A stretch of DNA of 64,000 bases, from positions 6,044,442-6,108,441 of the forward strand of contig NC_069102.1 in assembly GCF_947172395.1 (NCBI RefSeq). The letters are read 5' to 3'. Positions 44,201 through 49,765 of this stretch are shown in pieces. Numbering within the stretch: the first letter of the stretch is position 1; the number at the start of each line of letters is the position of its first letter. The position numbers and the translations under genes were made by a program. The notes under the pieces are model-generated. The model worked only from the letters and a program-made list of their open reading frames with translations. It was not told the origin of the DNA and made no database searches. The DNA comes from Bicyclus anynana (lineage: Eukaryota > Arthropoda > Insecta > Lepidoptera > Nymphalidae).

Positions 44201-47036
44201 ATGTTTTCACCGTTCAAGACAAGTGATATTTAATTTCTTAAAATGATCATAACAGAAAATATCAGTTGGATCATCATCATCATTATCAACCCATATTCGG
44301 CTCACTGCTGAGCTCGAGTCTCCTCTCAGAATGAGAAGGGGTTAGGCCTTAGTCCACCACGCTAACCACGCTAGCAATGTAGACTTCAAACATGTAGAGA
44401 ATTAAGGAAACTCACAGGTATGCCGGTTTCCTCACGATGTTTTTCCTTCACTGTTATGTTCACACTGTAAGACATGTGATATTTAATTTCTTCAAAACTA
44501 AAAAGACCAGTTAGATAGTGACCGTTAATTTAAGATTATCACCCTAATCTCGCTGATAATAATCTAGATTATCTGTCTACTTTTACAGGTTACCAGTAGA
44601 TGAAGCGACAGATGCAGTAGACCAGACTATAATCTCCATGGCTTCCTCGCTCCCTTCCTCTATGGAGTACGACGTAAACACGCTGAGACTGGAACTTATT
44701 CGTCTCGGGTTCACACCGGGTCCTATACAGGAGCACAACAAGACGTTGTATTTGAAAAAGCTCAAGAATTTGAAAAAGAACCCGATAGTCGTACAGCGAA
44801 ATGGGAAAAGTGAGTAGTTTACTTTGTTGTGTTGAGTATTTATTTGGTCAAATAGCTTTGACACGCGGTTTCATTTTCTTAGATCCCATTACCGTACGAA
44901 AAGTAACCTCAACGACTTCCGACTAGGTGGAGAGGAATGGGAATATTGGTCATATTTAAAAATATGGCAAATATTCTTTAAAAAAAAACTTATATGCTAT
45001 TGTTTCAACCAAATTTATGTTCAATTTCATCCAAATTTGTTAAGCCGTTCCTAAGATGAATACTTAACTGGTTGCACTATTTATTAAATTTTTATTTTGA
45101 TTCCGTCAAAATTTCGACTTTTTTAATTTTATTTTTTTTGTTTTTTATGTTTTTTGACAATGACATTTAAACATCAGTTTTATTCTATTTATTTACAAAA
45201 TACATTTGATATATTTTTTCGATATTTTATACATTTTGTGATGTTATTTAAGAGATTGAATTTGTGGAATATTGTTTCAAACAAAAGTTATCATGGTAAA
45301 CATATGTTTATAATATTATATTATTTACTAAAGGCAAAGATGACTAAAGGGAATAAAATAGCTATCGTCAGCAAAATCGTCAGTCCTTTCTTAGATAAAA
45401 ACAGAAATATGTTACATGTTCCTGTATATGAAGAAAATGCTAGGATCTAGCCTGTATATGATTTTGAATAAATTTTGACTGGCTATTGTTCATTTTCAGC
45501 ATACAGCGTTGAATTAGAAAAATCACTCAGAAGCGACGAATGGTTTCGCGATCTAACACCCTACATAGATCTGGAGAACAAGGCGCGAGCTGATTTCGCT
45601 AACCCTTCTAAGAAGTGGAGGGAGGGCAACTCTAAAACATCATTCACATATCTACTCCTCGACCCTCGGTTAACTAACAATCTTCCATCGAAATGTGCAA
45701 AACAAAAACCTTTGGACTCTTGGGTTACATTTATCAACTCCATCTTTTATGTTGGTAAAGGTAAGTTGAGTTTATGATAATTTTTAGTTTCATCGCCCTC
45801 AGCTCGGAGCTCGGGCCTTAGTCATATGGCAAGCCGATTCTTTATAAATGCTGACGCTTCGAAAACTAACAAAATGTATGTGAATGACAGATCCGATCGA
45901 AACCTTGATCACGTGACCTGTCGATAGTAAATTTCATTCCCACACATTTTTAATTTTCGAAGCGTTTCTAGAGAGAGAATCGATATGCCACTTGGCTACA
46001 GGCCCAGTTTATCTATCTTTTAATATTTAAAAATCTCGTGTTACGGTGTTTGTGGTTCCGAAACGGCTCGACTAATTTTAATGATTTTGTATATTTTGTA
46101 GAAATGAGAATAGGCTGAAAAATACATCCTGTATTTTTCAGCCTGTTTCCATCCACCAATTTTAATCAAGATTTTTTTTATTTTCCTATATAAAAAATTC
46201 ATTTGGCAGGGACAATGTCTATTGGCTCAGCTAGAAGGCACAATTTCTTTTTGTTTTTATTGATTTGCTGGGCATCATACCCTACACCTCTTTTCGTCAC
46301 CTATGTAATCTACAACTGCAACTGCAATAGCAGTATTTGGAGGACTTTGGTCTGTTTGTTCATATTTTTCTGGATTATCTTAGCTAACTTTAGATTTTCT
46401 TTCATTGAGGTCGGACGTCTAAATTATCACATAGATAACAAATTCATCTTGTTACTTGGAGTATTTATATTTTTATTGCGTTACCAAAAAAAAAATCCTG
46501 CGGCGTCACAAATATTTATATCATAGCATGTATATGTATGTATGTAATCTATGTATATTATGCATATGATAAGAAATTAGTTTCTCTTGTTCCGCAGCAT
46601 GGGGAGGTTTTTTAATTTTTCTGGCCAGTCTTTATATTAGGTACATTAAAAGATTTTTTTTTTATTTCTAGGCAAACGATCAAGACCATACTCTCACCTG
46701 TACCAGGCTCTCACACTATGGAAGAGTGGCTTCAAAACGTCCAAAGATAAGAAAATACAACACATCCTAGACATATGGTCGGACAAAGTGGGTGTTATAT
46801 GTTTGCACGTCTTCCAAAACGTTATACCTGCTGAGGCTTTCACCTACGAGGCGGCCATGATTGATGTTATAGGTATAACGAATTTGAAAAACTTAAAATC
46901 TGGCAATTATTATGGTGTTGCGTCATCTTGGCCTCTCAAAGAACGCCGCATGTTAGGATTACACCTTCTGTACAAGGCTATGCAGATATTTTTCAACGAA
47001 GGCGAAAGACAACTGCGTCCTGATGACATAGACTAG
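26243..47036 (+). CDS. ANKLE1: Ankyrin repeat, LEM and GIY-YIG endonuclease protein (ANKLE1/LEM-3), 7 exons, 725 aa
   Basis: Exons 26243-26304, 26393-26554, 26969-27201, 40957-41830, 44589-44809, 45500-45760 and 46672-47036 join in frame through GT-AG sites (2178 nt). Residues 1-150 hold ankyrin repeats (GVLHLAVGIENYDKSKQC and DDGITPVHIAAIWGK...). Residues 153-443 are polar and probably disordered. About 470-508 form a LEM domain (YDVNTLRLELIRLGFTPGPI). About 590-725 form the GIY-YIG nuclease: SIFYVGKGKRSRPYSHLYQA at 598-617, with the metal-binding Glu664 candidate in TYEAAMIDVIG. This order is that of animal ANKLE1/LEM-3, a branched-DNA endonuclease that cuts chromatin bridges at the midbody late in cytokinesis; that role is inferred from the family. 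Intron 3 is 13.8 kb and contains an intact LINE. The start ATG gives MGTTYRELFKLYDLIQ, a normal ankyrin N-cap. A candidate poly(A) signal lies at 48293. Confidence 0.93.
27202..29126 (+). other. ANKLE1 intron 3, left part
   Basis: AT-rich intron without recognisable genes; short repeat remnants (TTTGTCTGTCTGTCAGTCTG near 27790) are the only structure noted. Confidence 0.5.
29127..29415 (+). mobile_element. tRNA-derived SINE (family A), near full length
   Basis: The tRNA head is GTGATAGCCTGGTGGATATT (A-box region) with GTTCGAATCCGG (B box). The body has AAATATCACGTGTCTTAAAC and CCGCATTGGGCCAGCGTGG, and the 3' end is GTGAGCCGAATATGGGTTG. It lies in ANKLE1 intron 3, sense orientation. Confidence 0.85.
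29416..30567 (+). other. ANKLE1 intron 3, unannotated stretch
   Basis: AT-rich with two near-inverted segments around 29880-30060 (CCTATTTTGGTTTTTATTAT and ATAATAAAGACCAAAATAGT bounding about 170 bp), a likely old MITE. No gene. Confidence 0.45.
30568..30778 (-). mobile_element. Helitron-like element
   Basis: The minus-oriented end resembles TAGCAGACGCCGCGCGGTTT and the opposite end is AATATTAACGTATACGAGTA. It includes CAAACAAACAAACAA and ATTTTTCAAATCGGTTTC, as in the 18.45-kb copy. Confidence 0.6.
31058..31903. mobile_element. DNA-transposon-like repeat with CAGGGCCGGATTTA ends, hosting nested insertions
   Basis: A 14-bp exact terminal inverted repeat (31058-31071 and 31890-31903) bounds 846 bp. 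Inside are a foldback MITE (31134-31360) and a Helitron-like fragment (about 31395-31575). No transposase ORF, so it is non-autonomous. Confidence 0.65.
31134..31360. mobile_element. Foldback MITE, about 75-85-bp arms
   Basis: The left arm from ATATTAATTGATTATGAAAC pairs with the right arm ending in its complement. The arms include ACTCACGTGATATTAGGTCG and GAGTATGCTCGACTAGTTTC. The central unpaired part is GAGCTGGTTCTTGCATCGCG. A deleted copy lies at 48834-48994. Confidence 0.9.
31904..32700 (+). other. ANKLE1 intron 3, AT-rich stretch before the LINE
   Basis: Contains repeated GATTTAGGGG/TTTTTAGGGGT motifs (32040-32120) and, at 32647-32700, a 29-bp tandem repeat including AATTATATGTACTCG that supplied the LINE target. 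No gene. Confidence 0.5.
32746..32852 (+). promoter_or_regulatory. Structured RTE 5' leader: nested hairpin and possible pseudoknot
   Basis: The outer stem CTAGATTAC (32746-32754) pairs with GTAATCTAG (32799-32807), and the inner stem CCGGTGTCG (32768) with CGACACCGG (32785). Next, CTGACCA (32815) can pair TGGTCAG (32838) and GCCCAG (32830) can pair CTGGGC (32847), in crossing order. The ATG follows 10 nt later. Confidence 0.6.
32863..35835 (+). CDS. RTE-type endonuclease / reverse transcriptase polyprotein, 990 aa
   Basis: The only retroelement gene here with no stop or frameshift. The N-terminal third is an APE-like endonuclease: ATYNARTL (about 50), Glu81 in GLSEVRR, Asp187 in VVMGDFNAKLG, and the catalytic GSDHRMV with Asp279/His280. 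The reverse transcriptase follows: NNKAPGEDGITAELLKAG, FFKKGDNTLLKNYRPISL, QAGFRKGFSTIDHI, block A AFVDYEKAFDS (Asp638), GVRQGDVISPKLF, and the polymerase box LRFADDVVIMA (Asp738, Asp739). The C-terminus has MTYGSETWSL and GRPPTRWTDDIKRVAG. No RNase H domain is present. Such proteins are often annotated in insects as craniofacial development protein 2-like. It nicks target DNA and copies its own RNA by target-primed reverse transcription. The intact frame implies recent insertion; activity is not shown by sequence alone. Confidence 0.93.
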   Translation: MDGKNKTQPLVPGSPAIPGSGSGYGNGGARGVKNLRQRFRCQPRRLDLATYNARTLRSDEKVIELEEVMSKLHWDIIGLSEVRREGEDSIILESGNMLYYREGDQQSQGGVGFIVHKSLVNNVVKVESVSSRVAFLVLRITKRYSLKVIQVYAPTSTHPDEEVEVLYEDISKAIHASNSYYNVVMGDFNAKLGERSGSELKVGRFGYGQRNDRGQMLADFMEKEGLFMMNSFFKKPPHRKWTWMSPDGSTKNEIDFILSTRRQIFNDVSVIHRVKTGSDHRMVRGTLNINIQLERYRLVKSTLRPTRAHIQNPESFQLELQNRFDCLANCETVDDLNNRFVETVHSVGSKFYKTHRAKRTKKFSDQTLKLMEERQEMRLQSSADASKYRQISRQISKSQTSDLRNFNTERIKNAIENNRGSKVFARDLSIGQRQLTRLKTEHGNQISSKPELLSEVEKFYGQLYTTTQQPVANLAKDPRAKLTRHYTEDIPDVSLYEISVALKHLKNNKAPGEDGITAELLKAGGKPILKVLQRLFNSVIHEGTTPEAWHRSVVVLFFKKGDNTLLKNYRPISLLSHVYKLFSRVITNRLANRFDDFQPPEQAGFRKGFSTIDHIHTLRQVIQKTHEYNQPLCLAFVDYEKAFDSVETWAVLRSLQRCRIDYRYIQALKCLYENATMSVRIQDQTTRPIQLQRGVRQGDVISPKLFTAALEDVFKLLDWSGLGININGEYITQLRFADDVVIMAQTLDDLSTMLNDLSSVSQQVGLKMNMGKTKIMCNAHVSLHPVIVENAALEIVDEYIYLGHMIQLGRSNFEKEVNRRIQLGWAAFGKLRDIFSSEIPQCLKTKVFEQCVLPVMTYGSETWSLTMGLIRRLRVTQRAMERAMLGVSLRDRIRNEEIRRRTKVTDIAQRVAKLKWQWAGHIVRRADGRWGPKVLEWRPRTSKRSVGRPPTRWTDDIKRVAGIRWMQAAQCRDVWKSLQKAYVLQWTSIG
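35836..35853 (+). repeat. (ATG)n tail of the RTE element
   Basis: TATGATGATGATGATGAT directly after the TGA stop, merging into the tail of the opposing SINE. Confidence 0.85.
35863..36175 (-). mobile_element. tRNA-derived SINE (family A), full length, tail-to-tail with the RTE
   Basis: On the minus strand the tRNA head is CGTGATAGCCCAGTGGATAT with GGGTTCGAATCCGG. The body includes CGCATTGGGCCAGCGTGGTG and the tail is GCCGAATATGGGTTGATGAC. ATATGTACT occurs just beyond both ends (35852-35860 and 36176-36184). Confidence 0.88.
36200..36480 (+). repeat. Helitron-like remnants
   Basis: Carries TTTTTCGGAACGGCTCGACC and other fragments common to degraded family copies. No coding content. Confidence 0.4.
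36486..36650 (+). mobile_element. tRNA-derived SINE (family B), 5' truncated
   Basis: Begins at CGGCCGTGGCTAGTTACCAC and ends TAGTCAAGGGCTAACTTGTA. The tRNA head and the GCGATTTAGCG segment are missing. Confidence 0.7.
36751..36787. repeat. Inverted repeat, 14-bp arms
   Basis: TTTCAAGGGGCCCC and its complement around a 9-nt spacer. A related GGGGGCCTTCAAGGC segment lies at about 37025. Confidence 0.8.
36949..36996. repeat. Perfect inverted repeat, 22-bp arms
   Basis: AGGACCACATTTGCCACTCA... and its complement around a 4-nt TATT loop, followed by a poly-C run. Confidence 0.92.
37345..37542 (+). mobile_element. Helitron-like fragment
   Basis: Contains the CGGAACCGATTTTGAAAATT and TTTTATCCTCGTATTCTCAC segments and ends GCGGCGGGGCGTCGGCTAAT, a degraded terminal hairpin. 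Confidence 0.5.
37775..37870 (-). mobile_element. tRNA-like repeat (family C) fragment
   Basis: Minus strand carries GAGGTCTTGGGTTCGAGTCT (B box in context), as at 52.0 kb. The rest of the cloverleaf is eroded. Confidence 0.45.
38344..38387. repeat. Perfect inverted repeat, 20-bp arms
   Basis: TTTCTTACTACTATGTATAT and its complement with an ACAA loop. Confidence 0.92.
38470..38640 (+). mobile_element. Helitron-like fragment
   Basis: Includes CAAAACTACTGAACCGATTT and TATTTTATCCTCGTATTGCT, as in the neighbouring 37.3-kb copy. Confidence 0.4.
39060..39500 (-). pseudogene. 3' fragment of a non-LTR retrotransposon reverse-transcriptase ORF, frameshifted
   Basis: The minus strand encodes the C-terminal tail of a LINE polyprotein in at least two frames: KRKDRVKLKDIKSKTKFK (39380-39440), LKWRWTGHMIREKKDKW (about 39265-39325) and GRQTKRWEDDIRSIAGPIW with LEEAFVGRQAAD (39091-39276). 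A frameshift separates the parts and everything upstream is missing, so the copy is dead on arrival. The 3' side (38930-39055) has AATAAAATAAAAAGCC-type tail sequence. It differs in sequence from the RTE at 32.9 kb. Confidence 0.75.
39608..39772 (+). mobile_element. tRNA-derived SINE (family A), 5' truncated
   Basis: Starts in the body (CATCGTGAGGAAACCTGCAT), includes CCGCATTGGGCCAGCGTGG and ends GAATATGGGTTGAGATCG. Confidence 0.8.
40018..40085 (-). mobile_element. Degraded tRNA-like repeat
   Basis: Minus strand shows CTGGTTTCGAATCCTAGG (B-box-like) and CTCGTTGGTCTTACGGGTAA. It does not fold as a cloverleaf, so it is treated as a repeat. Confidence 0.35.
40229..40637. mobile_element. GC-rich non-autonomous element with about 50-bp terminal inverted repeats
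   Basis: The left end TTAAAGGTCGTAGCTCATTA and the right end TAATGAGCTACGACCTTTAA are complementary. Complementarity continues through the GACCCGACCCGC / GCGGGTCGG region with gaps. The interior has many GTCGACCA/TGGTGAAC/CGCGGT units. No ORF; TIR/MITE type. Confidence 0.85.
40645..40922 (+). mobile_element. Helitron-like element, 5' truncated
   Basis: Contains TTTTTATCCCGAAAAAAATA and TGAACCGAATTAGCTGAAAT and ends AGCCGCGGGCGTCCGCTAGT at 40921, only about 35 bp before ANKLE1 exon 4. Confidence 0.75.
41905..42492 (+). mobile_element. Helitron-like element with minisatellite, ANKLE1 intron 4
   Basis: The head ACTAATATTATAAATGTTGT is about 75 bp after exon 4. A GGTAGGGTA/AGGGTAGAAGC array occupies 42290-42440, and the end is GAAGTCACGGGCGTCCGCTA. 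Confidence 0.75.
42552..42722 (+). mobile_element. tRNA-derived SINE (family A), 5' truncated
   Basis: Body from GTGAAGGAAAACATCGTGAA through CCGCATTGGGCCAGCGTGG to GTATATGGGTTGATA plus an ACG-type microsatellite. Confidence 0.8.
43138..43845 (+). repeat. Tandem duplication of about 290 bp, first copy split by a SINE
   Basis: Copy 1 (43138-43549) and copy 2 (43556-43845) both start GAAAGTTTTGTGTGT and share CTAAGATTTCTAACTTTTCC and GGACGGATATCCGAACGGAT, then CGTTGC.CTAATCATCTATA. Copy 1 is longer only because of the insertion at about 43307-43436. Confidence 0.88.
43307..43436 (-). mobile_element. tRNA-derived SINE (family B), 5' truncated, with AACTC target duplication
   Basis: Minus-strand 3' half of family B (GCGGGCTAACTTGTTAGGAG and CTTACCATCAGATGGG on the respective strands). 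AACTC flanks both sides; copy 2 of the host duplication has the empty site. Confidence 0.82.
43876..44045 (+). mobile_element. tRNA-like SINE (family C)
   Basis: Head TTGGTCCATTGGTTAACCTA with the B-box-like GGATTCAAGTCC. Body TCAGCCCGATGTTGGGAATT and CACGTTAAGCCCTCGATCTC. A related copy is at 55.6 kb. Confidence 0.65.
44047..44245 (-). mobile_element. tRNA-derived SINE (family A), 5' truncated
   Basis: Minus-oriented copy with tail CCGAATATGGGTTGATAATG and body GCGTGGTGGACTAAGGCC. Confidence 0.75.
44270..44492 (-). mobile_element. tRNA-derived SINE (family A), second adjacent copy
   Basis: Same orientation and same body as the preceding copy, about 30 bp apart, ending (ATGATG)n. It lies about 100 bp upstream of ANKLE1 exon 5. 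Confidence 0.75.
45790..46010 (+). repeat. Repeat shared with 14.0-14.2 kb
   Basis: TGCTGACGCTTCGAAAACTA, ATGTGAATGACAGATCCGAT and TTTTCGAAGCGTTTC match the 14.04-14.18 kb segment. The ends are partly inverted (GATTCT.TTTATAAA / AGAGAGAATC), so this may be a MITE. ANKLE1 intron 6. Confidence 0.55.
46020..46200 (+). mobile_element. Helitron-like fragment with palindrome
   Basis: Contains GGTTCCGAAACGGCTCGACT and a 15-bp-arm palindrome 46112-46144 around TCC. Confidence 0.5.
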
Positions 47037-48292
47037 ATTTTTTTTTATGACTGAGTCTATTTTTTCAATTAAGGCGAAAGACTGTGGCCTGATAGACTAG
47101 ATTTTTTTTTTGATGACTGACATTATGATACTTTTTTATCAAAATTTAATGAATGAAATTGACAATAGAGTTTTTTGTTTTAACGTACCTAAAGATATTA
47201 TTTTATCTTTGGAAAGTTAAACATTTAATAACGACTTATGCATTCTTCTACATTAATTACAACTTTTTATCTGATATCAGAAAATATTTGATCTTAATTT
47301 GAAAAAATACTAATTTATGACTACACATTATTTCCTTTTCACTAGTAAGAGTTTTATATCGTGTTATTTAAAATATTTAAGTAAAATAACAATCCAGATT
47401 TTCTGGAGTCTATAAACAAATAGACCAAATATTTTAGTTATAATTTTACATGTCTTGCCAAAAACCAACCCTCTTTTGTGTACCTTTGTACTGCACCGTG
47501 AAATATCCAAAGAAATAACAATTACCTTTACATATTGCTTTTAAAATTTTATTTTCAACATAATTATAATTTAGTTTTAAGATTTTTGTGTTAAATGATT
47601 TTTTTACTTCAATCAGTATTCTGAATCCCATTGCGTATTAATATAAGTGTAAAATTTATTTATTTCATTTTGATGCAATTTTTAATGTATCAATTTTATT
47701 TATTAACACTATTAACTTTAAATTTAAGTTACCATGCATTTTCTAAATTTTATTCTAAAAATTTGTATTTTAATTAGTATAAATGTTGGGTTCAAATCGA
47801 ATACAGTATATTTGCTAGACTCGCTAAATTATGAAATAGAAAAGATTTTGCATTATATTAAGATAATCAAGATCAAATTGAAGGTAATATTTTCAAAATG
47901 AATATAGGAAAACTATTCATATTATGAATTTTCTAAGGGTGTTAGATTAATATCTGGCTCGAAGGACCAAAAAACTGAACGCAATTTTTTTATAATGTAT
48001 TATTTTTGCTAAAAATAATATATTACTTAAATATAATAATTAAAAATTGCGTTCTATTATATTTAAACGTATTCGGTTAGAACCAAACAGTAAGATCTCG
48101 AGATTTATTTATAATTTATACTATATTATTAAAATAGTACCTTAATGGTACTTGTTAGCTCTAAATTGTATTTTTGAACATTTAAGATTAATTTTTACCT
48201 ACTAACTGTGCTCCTAGTCAATTTTTGTATAGCATAATATTTGATTGCTGTAGTATAAAATTGTACCTACATTATTGAAGGTTAATATAGGA
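47037..48292 (+). other. Probable ANKLE1 3' UTR
   Basis: Very AT-rich, free of SINE and Helitron copies, running from the stop codon to the AATAAA at 48293. A short imperfect duplication of the region around the stop (GAAGGCGAAAGACAACTGCG... / TTAAGGCGAAAGACTGTGGC...) is visible at 47000-47100. Confidence 0.5.
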
Positions 48293-48331
48293 AATAAAAC
48301 ACATTTTTTTAAGAAATAATTTATCTTTATT
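48293..48331. terminator. Facing candidate poly(A) signals of ANKLE1 and sbb
   Basis: AATAAA on the plus strand at 48293-48298 and AATAAA on the minus strand at 48331-48326. They would end ANKLE1 (plus) and scribbler (minus) transcripts respectively; use is inferred. Confidence 0.4.
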
Positions 48332-49520
48332 ATTCCTTTTTTAACCTCTCGAATTCTTTTCTAAGAAATCAAAACTTGGCTTTTACTTACACCGAAAAAA
48401 TACACAAATGATATATCGATACATTATAGTACAACATTGTGTTGCATACCAACTCACTGGTACAATAACTATAAAATAATGAAAGCGTAATGAGTCGCGA
48501 TAACGCGCCGAATTTTAATTAAGCGTCGCAGAGACGAGATTGGGGCCACCTTTGATGGATTTTGATTTTTTATTGAGGGTTTACAACGCTTACTAAATAC
48601 ATTAATAATTGTTATTGATATTATGTTTTATAAAGGAAATGATGAAATAAAAACTTTTTTTTGGAGAACAGAGTTTCATTCTTGACAACAGTAGCTAGGT
48701 CAAGTCAACGCTAATCAAATTATTTAGTACCTAAGTGCATATACGCATAGGTAAAGGTTAGCGATATATATTTTTTTTTATATATAAAAATGTAAAGGAA
48801 GAACTTTCAATGCCAAAAAATAACATAATTTTCATATTAATTTATTATGAAACACGGCTTAAACTCACTAGTTTCAAGCCCATACGAGGCTCATAGTCAT
48901 GAGCTGGTCCTTGCGACGCGGCACAGTACAAACTAGTCAGGCATACTCAGACATTGTATCAGATGAGTTTGTTTTGTTTCATAATAAATTAATGTGAATA
49001 ACAGTTGAGACAGTTTAAATTCAAAATCATTTTTAGTCAAAATCAGTTTACTAGTATTTGAAGTTATTTTTTATTAAAAAAATGGAACAGCGTACTCGTT
49101 TGAAATTCATTTATGAATAAAAGTTTTTATAGATTCTAAAGATTCTATTGTTGCAACACCATTGGCCTTTGGTTGTAATAGTGATATGTAAGAAAAATAA
49201 TAATAAATTCCATCTGTGAGTGAGCTAAGGAACGGTTTTTTGGTAAACCCTTTTTTTTAGTTCCGATGTCAGGAATTCTTATGGCTTGTATATGGTCATA
49301 TCATCAATGGCACCTCCCCACGTCTCCTGGCACGCTAATCATCAGTCTATTTGTCAATGCACGAGCGCAGTACGAGATCATGCCACCATGTTCTCATTAC
49401 ATTCATACAAAATAGGCTATTCACAGCATGGTGCGTTTTAATGACAATACTAGAATTTATATCTATAAATGGATCCCCCCCTTCCCATATATAGAGATGA
49501 TAAGTCGTTTTTTTTATCCT
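48332..49520. other. Intergenic or distal sbb 3' UTR
   Basis: AT-rich; contains the deleted foldback MITE at 48834-48994. No gene. Confidence 0.45.
48834..48994. mobile_element. Foldback MITE, internally deleted copy of 31134-31360
   Basis: The ends ATATTAATTTATTATGAAAC and GTTTCATAATAAATTAATGT, and the centre GAGCTGGTCCTTGCGACGCG, match the 31.1-kb copy. Most of the left arm's ACGTGATATTAGG segment is gone. Confidence 0.85.
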
Positions 49521-49539
49521 GATTGTGTAAGGCATCCTT

Positions 49540-49765
49540 ATGGGACATCAGCGTCGTCACCGTGGGGTTTGGGCGAGCGCAGAAGCGTTGCCTGATGGGG
49601 CCTGAAGGCAGAAGCAGAGTAGATGGGCGGAACGACTCTCTAAAGGCGTCTCCTCTGAGACTCGGACCTCGGCTTAAAAAGGGTGTTTTGGCCCGAGTGT
49701 ATCAGTCTGGGACCCACCCTAGAATGGACCTGCGCCCACGATGAGGCACAGGTCCATTGTAGACA
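49540..49765. repeat. GC-rich island of unknown origin
   Basis: About 220 bp of GC-rich sequence (AGCGCAGAAGCGTTGCCTGA ... GGACCTGCGCCCACGATGAG) in AT-rich surroundings. It has frame-broken protein-like stretches but none I can name. Probably a retroelement remnant. Confidence 0.4.

Noticed and set aside
49523..49744. 73-aa plus-strand ORF as a gene
   Set aside because: The GC-rich island has no recognisable domain and no splice or start context, and stops in the more protein-like frames suggest repeat debris.
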